A stretch of 64,000 nt of DNA from Rhodospirillaceae bacterium. GTDB taxonomy: Bacteria; Pseudomonadota; Alphaproteobacteria; GCA-2731375. Below, in pieces: positions 43,259-51,411 of the stretch. The translations under genes and the position numbers were made by a program. The notes below the pieces were generated by a model. It was given only the letters and a program-made list of their open reading frames with translations, was not told the DNA's origin and did no database searches. Location: NCBI GenBank assembly GCA_018701215.1, contig JABIWH010000050.1:248001-312000 (forward strand), written 5' to 3'. Numbering within the stretch: position 1 is the first letter of the stretch; the number at the start of each line of letters is the position of its first letter.

Positions 43259-45049
43259 ATGATTTCGCGCCTTTTCAAATGGTTCTGGTCCCCCACCAAG
43301 AGGTATGCCTGGGGGGGCATTTTCATGGTTGGCGGTATCGCCGGCATTATCTTCTGGGGCGGCTTCAACACCGCGATGGAAGCGACCAACACCCTGGAAT
43401 TCTGCATCTCGTGCCACGAGATGCAGGACAATGTTTACACCGAATACAGACAGACCATTCATTTCGAGAATCGTACCGGCGTCCGCGCTACATGTTCCGA
43501 CTGCCATGTCCCCGACCCGTGGGTGCATAAGGTCGTGCGCAAGATCCAGGCCTCAAACGAGCTGTTCCATAAAATTCTAGGCACCGTCGACACCCAGGAC
43601 AAGTTCGAGGCCAAGCGCCTGACCTTGGCCAAGAATGTCTGGAAGGCGATGAAGGAAAGTGACTCCCGCGAATGCCGGAACTGCCATTCCTGGGATGCCA
43701 TGTCGGGTGCGCTGCAAAAACGTCGCGCCAAGAAACGCCATGAAGCGGCGCGCCTTGAGAACATGACCTGCATCGATTGCCACAAAGGCATCGCCCATCG
43801 CCCGGTGCATAAGTTGATGGACGAAGACGACGATCCCTACGACGGCAAACCCGACGACCGACGCCTGAAAGCAAAGGCGGACGTCATCGCGGAAAATATC
43901 AAGAAGGACGTGGCCAAGGCGGTGGCCTTGAAGAATGCGGCGGAGAAGGCGACAGCGGCGGCCAAGTTGGCGGCGGAGAAAGCCGCGGCCGAAGCCGCGA
44001 AACGGCCAGCAAGCCCTGAGCCGGCAAAACCGGTGGAAACCGCAAAGTCCGAAGCAGAAAGCAAACCCGCGGGCAGCGCCAATGCTTCAAGTGCATCCGG
44101 CGCATCGGACGTGCCCGCCATCGACATGGTATTGTTCTATCCGGGTCAGGCGTCCATCGAATGGGTCTTTAATGGCCGCGATCATGGCGGCGCCCGCGCC
44201 GTGCGTAAAATTGGCGACCGTTGCAGCGAATGTCACAAGGGCGAGGAAGCCGCCATGGGCGCCAAGATCGTCAGCGGCGAAAAGGCCGAGGCGACACCCA
44301 TTCCCGGCAAGCGCGCCAGTATTCCCGTCAAACTGCAAGCCAGCCATGACGGAAGCAACATGACCCTGCGCTTTGAATGGCCCGATGCGGGTCATACGCC
44401 CGCGCCCTTTGCCGACGGCGGCAAGATGGACCCGAAAAACCAGATCAAACTGGCGGTCATGTTCGATGACGGCAAGGTTGAAATGGCCGACTACGCGGGC
44501 TGTTGGGCAACCTGTCATCATGACTCGCGCTATATGCCGGACGCACCAAAGGCTGATGCGATTACAGCGGCGGGCGAGGTCGGCGGACGCATCAATCTCA
44601 AGGGCGGTGTGACCAAGTATCTGCCCGATAGCCGTAGCGAGTTTGAATACAAGGGCAAGAACGGCAAACCGCGCGGCGCCTGGAACAAACTGATCGCCAA
44701 GGAAGACATGGACGCTTTGCGCAAGGGCGGTGCGATCATGGACCTGATACGTTTCAACAGCGGCGCGGGGACAGTGGAAAGCGGTAGCATCCTGGCGCAA
44801 CGCAACCTGGCTAAGAGCGACAAAATGACCGGCAACGGCGTACTGAAGGACGGCGTCTGGACGGTCACCATCACCCGGCCCCTGAAATCCGACCAGCCGG
44901 GCGCCGTCAGCTTCGAGCCGGGGCAGACCTACACCATGGGCGTTGCCATCCATGACGACTATACCTCGGCCCGCTTCCACCATGTTTCGCTGGAGCGCAA
45001 ACTGGCCCTGGATAACCCGGAGGCGGAGATCAACGTCGTCAAGAAGTAG
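43259..45049 (+). CDS. NapC/NirT tetrahaem cytochrome fused to a C-terminal dihaem EB_dh-like domain
   Basis: The 596-residue protein has an N-terminal anchor helix (about 17-38) and a NapC/NirT head with four haem-c motifs: CISCH (49-53), CSDCH (79-83), CRNCH (139-143) and CIDCH (171-175). A 75-residue Ala/Lys/Glu-rich linker (about 205-283) follows. The C-terminal part (about 288-590) resembles the ethylbenzene-dehydrogenase-gamma/cytochrome c-552 haem domain and carries CSECH (322-326) and the unusual CWATCH (415-420, three spacer residues). NapC-type cytochromes oxidise quinol and pass electrons to periplasmic reductases, so this is the likely donor for NirS or the cupredoxin. The ATG follows AGAGGA by 5 bp. 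Usual NapC/NirT proteins are ~200 residues. Confidence 0.9.
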   Translation: MISRLFKWFWSPTKRYAWGGIFMVGGIAGIIFWGGFNTAMEATNTLEFCISCHEMQDNVYTEYRQTIHFENRTGVRATCSDCHVPDPWVHKVVRKIQASNELFHKILGTVDTQDKFEAKRLTLAKNVWKAMKESDSRECRNCHSWDAMSGALQKRRAKKRHEAARLENMTCIDCHKGIAHRPVHKLMDEDDDPYDGKPDDRRLKAKADVIAENIKKDVAKAVALKNAAEKATAAAKLAAEKAAAEAAKRPASPEPAKPVETAKSEAESKPAGSANASSASGASDVPAIDMVLFYPGQASIEWVFNGRDHGGARAVRKIGDRCSECHKGEEAAMGAKIVSGEKAEATPIPGKRASIPVKLQASHDGSNMTLRFEWPDAGHTPAPFADGGKMDPKNQIKLAVMFDDGKVEMADYAGCWATCHHDSRYMPDAPKADAITAAGEVGGRINLKGGVTKYLPDSRSEFEYKGKNGKPRGAWNKLIAKEDMDALRKGGAIMDLIRFNSGAGTVESGSILAQRNLAKSDKMTGNGVLKDGVWTVTITRPLKSDQPGAVSFEPGQTYTMGVAIHDDYTSARFHHVSLERKLALDNPEAEINVVKK

Positions 45050-45050
45050 C

Positions 45051-45079
45051 GTCGAATTCGGTCACGCCGAAAATTCGAC
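45051..45079. terminator. Inverted repeat at the convergent cytochrome/NMO gene ends
   Basis: An 8-bp inverted repeat GTCGAATT/AATTCGAC with a 13-nt loop lies directly behind the cytochrome stop and reaches into the 3' end of the convergent gene. It may act as a shared terminator. Confidence 0.4.
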
Positions 45080-46186
45080 CCGCCGCGGGGTTTCCGTCAA
45101 GGCCTGAACGGTGTCCGTGACCAGATCCGCCATGATCTCGGCGGCGGGGCGGCGTTCGCCCAGCATGCCGGCGCCCTGACCGGCGGCATTCATGTACAGA
45201 TCCCAACGGCCCGCGGCGATCGCGGCGCTCAAAAAATCTTCCATCAGGACCCGCTGGTGGGGCGACGGCAACGGCTCCAACCCCGCCTCGGCCCAGGCAT
45301 CGGTGATGACGCTGCGTTTGGCACGCAAGGTCTTACCGGTCCAGGCCTGGGAGATCCGGAAATCCGTCGCCTTACCATCGATGATGTCATCCTTGACCAC
45401 ATTCGGCAGGCCGCATTCCTCGGCCACCAGAAATGCCGTGCCCATCCACACGCCAATGGCGCCCAACGTTAATGCGGCCGCGATGCCCCTGCCCCCGGTA
45501 ATGCCGCCCGCCGCGACCACCGGCACCGGCGCCACCGCATCCACGGCTTGCGCCACCAGGGGCAGTGTGGCGACGGGTCCCGTATGGCCACCACCCTCGG
45601 TGCCCTGGCAAACCACGATATCGACACCGGCATCCCGGTTGCGTTCGGCATTGCGCACCGTGCCGGCCAGGCCGATCACCTTCATGCCCTGTTCGCGGGC
45701 GCGGGGCACGATGCGGGCCGGGTCACCCAGGCCGGCGGCAAAGACCGGCACCTCTTCCTCCAACACCACCTGGATCTGCGCCTCGGCATAGACATCGGAA
45801 TTGACGATATCATTATCGACGGGCACCGGGGTCAATTCGAACCTATCCAGCAGGCCATGCATGAATTTGACATGTTCGGGGTGGTTCTTGGCCAGTTCCT
45901 CGCGCACCCCGGTCCGGGTGGTCGAGGCAGCCGCCAGGGATGCCGGCAACAATAGATCCACGCCGAAGGGTTTATCAGTCAACTGGCGCACCCGTTGAAT
46001 GCGGCGTCGGACTTCCTCGGGCTCCAGCGCAGAACCGCCCAAAACGCCGAGCCCGCCCGCATCGGATACCGCCGCCACCAATTCGGGCGGCGTGCCCATG
46101 CCCCAAACCCCCATGCCGGCCAGCATGATGGGGTATTCAATGTTCAGAAGGTCGCAAAGTTCGGTACGCAGGACGGGGCGGCTCAT
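45062..46186 (-). CDS. Nitronate monooxygenase-family flavoprotein
   Basis: The 374-residue TIM-barrel FMN protein belongs to the nitronate monooxygenase / 2-nitropropane dioxygenase family. It has EYPIMLAGMGVWG at the start, the catalytic-His segment VCQGTEGGGHTGPVATLPL, and the phosphate-binding PVVAAGGITGGRGIAAALTLGAIGVWMGTAF. The family oxidises alkyl nitronates with O2, but also includes enoyl-ACP reductase-like and unknown activities. Its 5' end is divergent from the PPOX-type gene with 69 bp between starts. A second paralogue lies at 49.2 kb. Confidence 0.9.
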   Translation of the reverse strand: MSRPVLRTELCDLLNIEYPIMLAGMGVWGMGTPPELVAAVSDAGGLGVLGGSALEPEEVRRRIQRVRQLTDKPFGVDLLLPASLAAASTTRTGVREELAKNHPEHVKFMHGLLDRFELTPVPVDNDIVNSDVYAEAQIQVVLEEEVPVFAAGLGDPARIVPRAREQGMKVIGLAGTVRNAERNRDAGVDIVVCQGTEGGGHTGPVATLPLVAQAVDAVAPVPVVAAGGITGGRGIAAALTLGAIGVWMGTAFLVAEECGLPNVVKDDIIDGKATDFRISQAWTGKTLRAKRSVITDAWAEAGLEPLPSPHQRVLMEDFLSAAIAAGRWDLYMNAAGQGAGMLGERRPAAEIMADLVTDTVQALTETPRRVEFSA

Positions 46187-46255
46187 GTGGGATACTTCTC
46201 TACAGCTGGTTTCGGGTGTTGTATCCTAGCGCGGAATGATCGAAAGGAACCAGTG

Positions 46256-46891
46256 ATGGCAGACGGAACACCCAGCGAATTCGTTCGCGATGAAGCGGAA
46301 CTGCGCGGCCTGCATGACGGTGTTAATCCGTTGGCGGCGGCCAAGGCCATTCCCAGCCTGGAACCGCATAGCAGGCGCTTCATCGAACTATCGCCATTTC
46401 TCTGCATTGCCTCCGCCGATCCCACCGGTCCGGCGGACGTCTCGCCACGCGGCGATGCGCCCGGTTTCGTCAAGGTCCTGGACGACCACACCCTGTTGAT
46501 CCCCGACCGGATCGGCAACAACCGCCTCGATACCTCCGCCAATATCAGCAACAATCCACACATCGGCTTGTTGTTTCTGGTTCCCGGCGTGACCGAGACC
46601 CTGCGCGTTAACGGCCAGGCCCGCCTATGCACGGACGCCGACGTATTGGCCGCCTTCGAAGTACGCGGCAAGGTGCCCAAGACCGGCATTCTGGTGGCCG
46701 TCGAAGAGGTGCTGTTTCAATGCTCCAAGGCGCTGGTACGCTCCCGCCTGTGGGACGACGATTACAAGGTCGAGCGTAAATCCGCCATGCCGCCCCTGGG
46801 CCATATGATCCGGGATCAGATCGACGCCGCGCAATCGGGCGACGAGTTGGAGGCCTATGTGCAACAGAGCGTCAGGGAGCGGATGTACTAA
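46256..46891 (+). CDS. PPOX-type FMN-dependent flavoprotein (MSMEG_1061-like)
   Basis: The 211-residue protein has the split-barrel fold of pyridoxamine-5'-phosphate-oxidase-like flavoproteins. Supporting parts are FIELSPFLCIASADPTGPADVSPRGDAPGFV, LLIPDRIGNNRLDTSANISNNPHIGLLFLVPG and ETLRVNGQARL, with a closing C-terminal region ending RERMY. It probably reduces an unknown substrate with FMN or F420-like flavin. The ATG 46256 is preceded by AAAGGAA. The next gene starts at its stop codon (TAATG), so the two are coupled. Confidence 0.88.
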   Translation: MADGTPSEFVRDEAELRGLHDGVNPLAAAKAIPSLEPHSRRFIELSPFLCIASADPTGPADVSPRGDAPGFVKVLDDHTLLIPDRIGNNRLDTSANISNNPHIGLLFLVPGVTETLRVNGQARLCTDADVLAAFEVRGKVPKTGILVAVEEVLFQCSKALVRSRLWDDDYKVERKSAMPPLGHMIRDQIDAAQSGDELEAYVQQSVRERMY

Positions 46892-47448
46892 TGACGAAAT
46901 TATACCTGGTGCGGCATGGCCAGGATGCCGGCCACAGCCATGAAAACAACGACCCAGGCCTGAGCGAGCTGGGCCACCAGCAAGCCGCCGAGATGGCCGC
47001 CACCCTGGCGCCCTTGGGACCGCTATCCGTGATCGTCTCCCCCCTGTGCCGTACGCGCGAGACCGCCCAGCCGTTGGAGACCGCCTGGAACGTGGCGGGC
47101 GATGTGGTCCCCGCAATCCGCGAAATCCCCTCGCCCAGCAATGAATTGGACCAGCGGCGGCAATGGCTGCGCCGGACAATGGCCGGCACCTGGAACGACA
47201 TCGCCCAGACCGAGCCTTGGCTGTTACCCTGGCGCCAGGCGCTGCTGGATACCTTGCTGGGCGCGCAGCAGGATACCGTGGTGGTCAGCCACTTCGTCGC
47301 CATCAATGTCGCGGTCGGCTCGGCCCAAAACGACGGCCGACTGACCCTGTTCCGGCCCAACAACTGCTCCATCACCATCATGGAGACGGATGGCACGAAC
47401 CTGTCACTGCTGGAATTGGGCGAGGCGTTGGAGACAGAGGTCGGCTAG
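46891..47448 (+). CDS. Histidine phosphatase-superfamily protein
   Basis: The 185-residue protein is a branch-1 histidine phosphatase. The catalytic motif LVRHGQDAGH is at the N-terminus, followed by GLSELGHQQAAEMAATL, VSPLCRTRETAQPL and the second catalytic His in TVVVSHFVAINVAVG. It likely hydrolyses a small phosphorylated metabolite. It shares its start with the stop of the PPOX-type gene and ends 3 bp before the convergent methyltransferase gene. Confidence 0.9.
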   Translation: MTKLYLVRHGQDAGHSHENNDPGLSELGHQQAAEMAATLAPLGPLSVIVSPLCRTRETAQPLETAWNVAGDVVPAIREIPSPSNELDQRRQWLRRTMAGTWNDIAQTEPWLLPWRQALLDTLLGAQQDTVVVSHFVAINVAVGSAQNDGRLTLFRPNNCSITIMETDGTNLSLLELGEALETEVG

Positions 47449-47451
47449 GCG

Positions 47452-48537
47452 CTAGTGACGAACCTCGTAGTAGAGGTTGCCCGGATCCTTGAAATCATGC
47501 ATCTGGAATTGCGTGAAGCCGGCTTCCCGGATCATGCGTTCGGCCACTTCCGGATTGAAACCAAGCGTGCCGAGGCCCGCGCCGCCCGGTTCCGACATGG
47601 CGGACGACATACAGGACATCAGGGAAAAGCCGTACATCATCGCCAGCATGGGGTTGCGCAGATTATCCTCGAACCTGGGCTTGGAACGGATATCCTTGAT
47701 GAACCAGGTACCATCCGGTTTCAGGCTGCCCTTGATGGCGGCGATCACCGCCTCGGGCCGGGTCATGTCGTGAATGCAATCCAGTGTGACAACAAAGTCG
47801 TAGGCCGTCCCGCCTGGCAGATCCGCACCGTCGGCATGGTGCAGCTCGACATTGTCCAGGCCCATTTCGGCCGCCTTCACGCCCACCAGCGCGACGGCAT
47901 GACGGGAGGCATCGATGCCGACAAAGCGGCTGTTGGGGTAGGTATCCGCCATGGCCAGTACCGCCGCGCCATCACCGCAGCCAATGTCGAGAGCCAAGGC
48001 GCCGGCGTTTAATTTCGCTTCCACCCCTGCCAGGGCCGGGATCATGCGTGGGATGAGGTCGTTGCGGGCCGCCTGCCAGTGGCGGCATTCGCCGCGATGG
48101 GCACCTTCGGGGCCGCCTTCTTCATAGCTGTTGCCAAGACCGGTGCGAAAATTCTCGAACAAACGCTGCAAATTATCCGCCATGCCGGGTCCGGCGAATT
48201 CGCCCGCAACAAAAGATTTGTGCTCGCCATCGACCAGCAGATTGATCGCCACATCGGGCAGCTGGAAGCGTTCATCGCCGCAATAGTCGAGTAATTTTGC
48301 CGCGGCCTGCAGGCGTAGCCACTCCAACACCCAGCGTTCGTGCTGGCCTGTACGCTGTGCCAGCTCCCCGGCGGTCACCGGCCCGGCCCCGGCCATGGCT
48401 TTGTAAAAACCCAGCTCGTTGCCCAGATAAATCATCGCCGCCACGATTTCTCCCTGGCGGTAATTCCAAACGGTAAAGCCATAGCGGCGCGGGTCGTCGC
48501 CCACCGATGTGACGGCGGTGTCGATATTGGACGTCAT
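47452..48537 (-). CDS. Class I SAM-dependent methyltransferase with N-terminal winged helix
   Basis: The 361-residue protein has an N-terminal winged-helix-like region (about 25-90, with GELAQRTGQHERWVLEWLRLQAAAKLL) and a C-terminal Rossmann methyltransferase domain (about 160-330) with LDIGCGDGAAVLAMADTYP (motif I), VGIDAS, and DFVVTLDCIHDM (motif IV-like). This layout is common in methyltransferases of secondary metabolism and of the rRNA-like family. It lies 23 bp downstream of the DUF1326 gene and is the last gene of the minus operon that begins with the acyl-CoA synthetase. Confidence 0.85.
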   Translation of the reverse strand: MTSNIDTAVTSVGDDPRRYGFTVWNYRQGEIVAAMIYLGNELGFYKAMAGAGPVTAGELAQRTGQHERWVLEWLRLQAAAKLLDYCGDERFQLPDVAINLLVDGEHKSFVAGEFAGPGMADNLQRLFENFRTGLGNSYEEGGPEGAHRGECRHWQAARNDLIPRMIPALAGVEAKLNAGALALDIGCGDGAAVLAMADTYPNSRFVGIDASRHAVALVGVKAAEMGLDNVELHHADGADLPGGTAYDFVVTLDCIHDMTRPEAVIAAIKGSLKPDGTWFIKDIRSKPRFEDNLRNPMLAMMYGFSLMSCMSSAMSEPGGAGLGTLGFNPEVAERMIREAGFTQFQMHDFKDPGNLYYEVRH

Positions 48538-48560
48538 GCAATTCTCTCTTTGGCTAGATT

Positions 48561-49184
48561 TCAGGCTGACCAGTTGAACGGCGCGAAATGGCCGTTATTG
48601 GCCTGGCCCAACATATCCAGTTCAAGGCCAAAGGCCTCGACTTTAGTATGTTTGGAACGTGCCAGGGCCAGGCGGGAATTGGCGGGATGGCCGACGTTGT
48701 CGATATAATAAGGATTGCCGTTGCCATTGCGCGAGGCGACCCCTTCGATCTCGTAGGACATGATGCCAGGAATATTGACGGTTTGTTTCAAGCCGTCCTT
48801 TACGAATTCAATCGCCGCATATTCGACGCCGCGAAAGTCGCTGACCAGATTATCGCGGACCATGCCCAAGGGGCCGCCGGCCTCGCCGGCGACAATCTTT
48901 GCCAAGGCGGCGCGCTGATCTTCATCCGCGCCCTTGTCCACAATGCCGGCGAATATCCAGCCGCCATCCGCCATGATCTTACCGGAACGGATCACCAGGG
49001 CGATTTTCTGGCCGGACAAATCAACTCCGCCGCTCTCTCCCTGATCGATACGGAACGCCATCAGGGCATAGCAGTGATCTTCCGTGGCGCCCTCTTGTGG
49101 GTTGGTATAAATGCAGGGACACAAATAGTCACAGTTGCAGCTTTCGATATATTCACCGCTGATCGCCCAATTTTTGCTCGCCAT
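48561..49184 (-). CDS. DUF1326-domain protein
   Basis: The 207-residue protein matches the DUF1326 pattern: WAISGEYIESCNCDYLCPCIYTN with a cysteine cluster near the N-terminus (C-N-C-x3-C-x-C), ALMAFRIDQGESGGVDLSG, and the closing YYIDNVGHPANSRLALARS. Function of the family is unknown; the Cys cluster suggests metal or redox chemistry. The ATG follows GGAGG by 7 bp. It sits between the nitronate-monooxygenase-like and methyltransferase genes, all on the minus strand. Confidence 0.88.
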   Translation of the reverse strand: MASKNWAISGEYIESCNCDYLCPCIYTNPQEGATEDHCYALMAFRIDQGESGGVDLSGQKIALVIRSGKIMADGGWIFAGIVDKGADEDQRAALAKIVAGEAGGPLGMVRDNLVSDFRGVEYAAIEFVKDGLKQTVNIPGIMSYEIEGVASRNGNGNPYYIDNVGHPANSRLALARSKHTKVEAFGLELDMLGQANNGHFAPFNWSA

Positions 49185-49205
49185 GTTATTTCCTCCGCGG
49201 TTGCC

Positions 49206-50300
49206 TTATTCGGAAATCGTCAATGTTTCGATGCATTGTGCCGCATCCTCCGCCAGATGGCGGGTCAAGTCACTGGCCCCCATGACGCGCCCCAGTTTTG
49301 CCGCCTGCCCCGACCATAGGGAGGAAAATTCCGGCGCGCCTTTGGCCTCCGCCTTTGCCTTTAGCGGCGCCAGGGCGCTGCCAGCGGTTGGGAACGGCGG
49401 CGTTTTATCCGACATGGGCCCAATTTCGCGCATCGCGCGGTTCATCAGGCCGCGCGCCGGCTTGCCCGAGAAAATATTGGTCAGCGCGGTCTGATCATCC
49501 GCACCGGGGGGCACGGCGGCATGCAAGGCGGCACGGTGCAGATCGCTGATCAGAGATTGTGGCGTGAAGAGATAGGCGGTGCCAATCTGTGCCCCCGCCG
49601 CCCCCAACGCGAACGCGGCGGCGATACCCCGGCCGTCGCCGATACCGCCCGCCGCGATGACCGGCACCGTAACCGCATCGACGACTTGCGGCACCAGGGC
49701 CATGGTTCCGGCCTGGGTTGCAATATCATCGCTCAAGAACATACCGCGATGGCCCCCCGCTTCGGCGCCCTGGGCAATGATCACGTCACAGCCACGCTCT
49801 TCCAACCAGCGGGCCTCGGCCACGGTGGTGGCGGAACTCATGACATGGCAGCCCGTGGCCTTGACCCGCTGCAGCAATGCCGGGGCTGGCAGTCCAAAGT
49901 GAAAGCTCACGACCTCCGGTTTCAGATCCTCGACAATTTCACATGCTTCCGCGCTGAAAGGCGCGCGGCTCGCGGCTGCAAGCGGTGTATCGAGATCTAT
50001 GCCATATTCCTCGTAATAGCCCGCCAATTGCGCTTTCCAGACAGCGTCTCGATCCGGATTAGACGGCTCGGGCGTATGGCAAAAGAAGTTCAGATTTATC
50101 GGCTTATCCGTTTGCTGTCGTATGACGCCGGCCTCGGCCCGCAACTTGTCGGTGCTCAGCATGGCGCAGGGTAGAGAGCCAAGGCCACCCGCCTCGGCCA
50201 CCGCGATGGCCATGGCCGCGCCATTGGCCCCAGCCAAGGGCGCCTGGATGATCGGCAGGTCAATACCGAGCAGATCCATAAACTTACGATTGGGCCACAT
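49206..50300 (-). CDS. Nitronate monooxygenase-family flavoprotein (second copy)
   Basis: The 364-residue protein is another NMO-type FMN enzyme with LPIIQAPLAGANGAAMAIAVAEAGGLGSL, VSFHFGLPAPALLQRVKATG, the catalytic segment IIAQGAEAGGHRGMFL and PVIAAGGIGDGRGIAAAFALGAAGAQIGTAYL. It is the more typical NMO: the NLNFFCHTPEP and GHRG motifs fit class-I-like enzymes. The start at MWPNRKF follows GGGG; earlier in-frame codons would overlap the upstream amidohydrolase stop. It is inside the acyl-CoA synthetase operon. Confidence 0.9.
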   Translation of the reverse strand: MWPNRKFMDLLGIDLPIIQAPLAGANGAAMAIAVAEAGGLGSLPCAMLSTDKLRAEAGVIRQQTDKPINLNFFCHTPEPSNPDRDAVWKAQLAGYYEEYGIDLDTPLAAASRAPFSAEACEIVEDLKPEVVSFHFGLPAPALLQRVKATGCHVMSSATTVAEARWLEERGCDVIIAQGAEAGGHRGMFLSDDIATQAGTMALVPQVVDAVTVPVIAAGGIGDGRGIAAAFALGAAGAQIGTAYLFTPQSLISDLHRAALHAAVPPGADDQTALTNIFSGKPARGLMNRAMREIGPMSDKTPPFPTAGSALAPLKAKAEAKGAPEFSSLWSGQAAKLGRVMGASDLTRHLAEDAAQCIETLTISE

Positions 50301-50352
50301 GCCGACATCCCCTAACTTTGATTGCCCCAGCATATCCCAGGCTAGCGGGCGG

Positions 50353-51411
50353 TCAATCCAATCGATAGGCCCGCCGCGCCGTGCCGGCAAATAAATCCGC
50401 CCGCTCCGATGCGGAGGCGCCGGCGGTGATGTGCTTGAAGGCATTCCATAAGGCGCGGTAGCCGATACCCATTTTGTCGACGGGAAAGTTGCTTTCGAAC
50501 ATACAGCGGTCCGGGCCGAACAGTTCGATACAGGTTTCAATATTGGGCCGCCACAGCTCGGCCAATTCCTGGGACGTGGGCGGCGCGGGTTGATTGAAAT
50601 AATCGAAGCTGGCCCGGCGCATCATCATACCGCCCACTTTCATGGTGACGTTGGGGCATGTGGCCAACTCGGTCAAGCCGGCCTTTAAAACGGCAAATCC
50701 TTCATCGTCTCTGCCTTTATAGACGCCATAGCCCAACATGCCGCCAGTATGGTTCATGATGATGTTGGCATCGGGGCAGGCCCGCGCCAGAGCCACCAAA
50801 TCATCCAGTTGCGGATGGTAGAGCCAGGCATCAAGCGACAGGCCATGGGCCGTCAAACAAGCCAGACCGGCCCGGAAATCAGCCTCGCCATACAGCCCCG
50901 GTCCGGCGGCATGATGGCCGTTACCGATTGCCGGGTCGTCATCCCAACCAGCGGCATGACGGACACCACGAAAGCGGCCACCGCCCGCCGCCGCCAAGGC
51001 CGCCAACACCTCGCCCACGCCGTCACCCAGACGCAGATCGGCAAAGCCGACGATACCGGCGGCGACCCTAGCCAAGCCGTAACCGCCACTCTCGCTCGTG
51101 GCGGCGATGCCGGCGGCGAACTCCACCTCGCCGACCGAGCGCATCTCGTCCGGGCCTTCGGCGCGATACATGGAGCCGCACTCCATATAGACCGTTGCCA
51201 CGACGTTGTGGCCAGCATTGGAGATCGTCTCGGTATCAGCGAGGAATTCCGGCAATAGATATCTGTTTTCCGGCCTGTCCCACAGATGATGGTGGGTATC
51301 GATAATGGGCAAGTCAGGATCGATGACCGCCTCCGCCTCGCGCTTGGCCAGCCAGTCCTCACGGGGTGGGAAAATACGTCCAAACGGTGTTGGGTTTTGG
51401 TTGCTATTCAT
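50353..51411 (-). CDS. Amidohydrolase (amidohydro_2 / fuconolactonase-like)
   Basis: The 352-residue metal-dependent hydrolase has DTHHHLWDRPENRYLLPEFL near residue 35, NIIMNHTGGMLGY in the middle and the C-terminal CMFESNFPVDKMGIGY with the catalytic Asp-like position. The HxH-W pattern and length fit the L-fuconolactonase/2-pyrone-4,6-dicarboxylate lactonase branch of the amidohydrolase superfamily. The substrate may be a lactone or a decarboxylated acid. The start at 51411 overlaps the upstream ligase stop by 8 bp and follows GGAGCG. Confidence 0.87.
   Translation of the reverse strand: MNSNQNPTPFGRIFPPREDWLAKREAEAVIDPDLPIIDTHHHLWDRPENRYLLPEFLADTETISNAGHNVVATVYMECGSMYRAEGPDEMRSVGEVEFAAGIAATSESGGYGLARVAAGIVGFADLRLGDGVGEVLAALAAAGGGRFRGVRHAAGWDDDPAIGNGHHAAGPGLYGEADFRAGLACLTAHGLSLDAWLYHPQLDDLVALARACPDANIIMNHTGGMLGYGVYKGRDDEGFAVLKAGLTELATCPNVTMKVGGMMMRRASFDYFNQPAPPTSQELAELWRPNIETCIELFGPDRCMFESNFPVDKMGIGYRALWNAFKHITAGASASERADLFAGTARRAYRLD

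Noticed and set aside
49206..50540. A longer N-terminus for the second nitronate monooxygenase
   Set aside because: Residues before MWPNRKF lie in DNA of the upstream amidohydrolase and show no family similarity; the ribosome site favours 50300.
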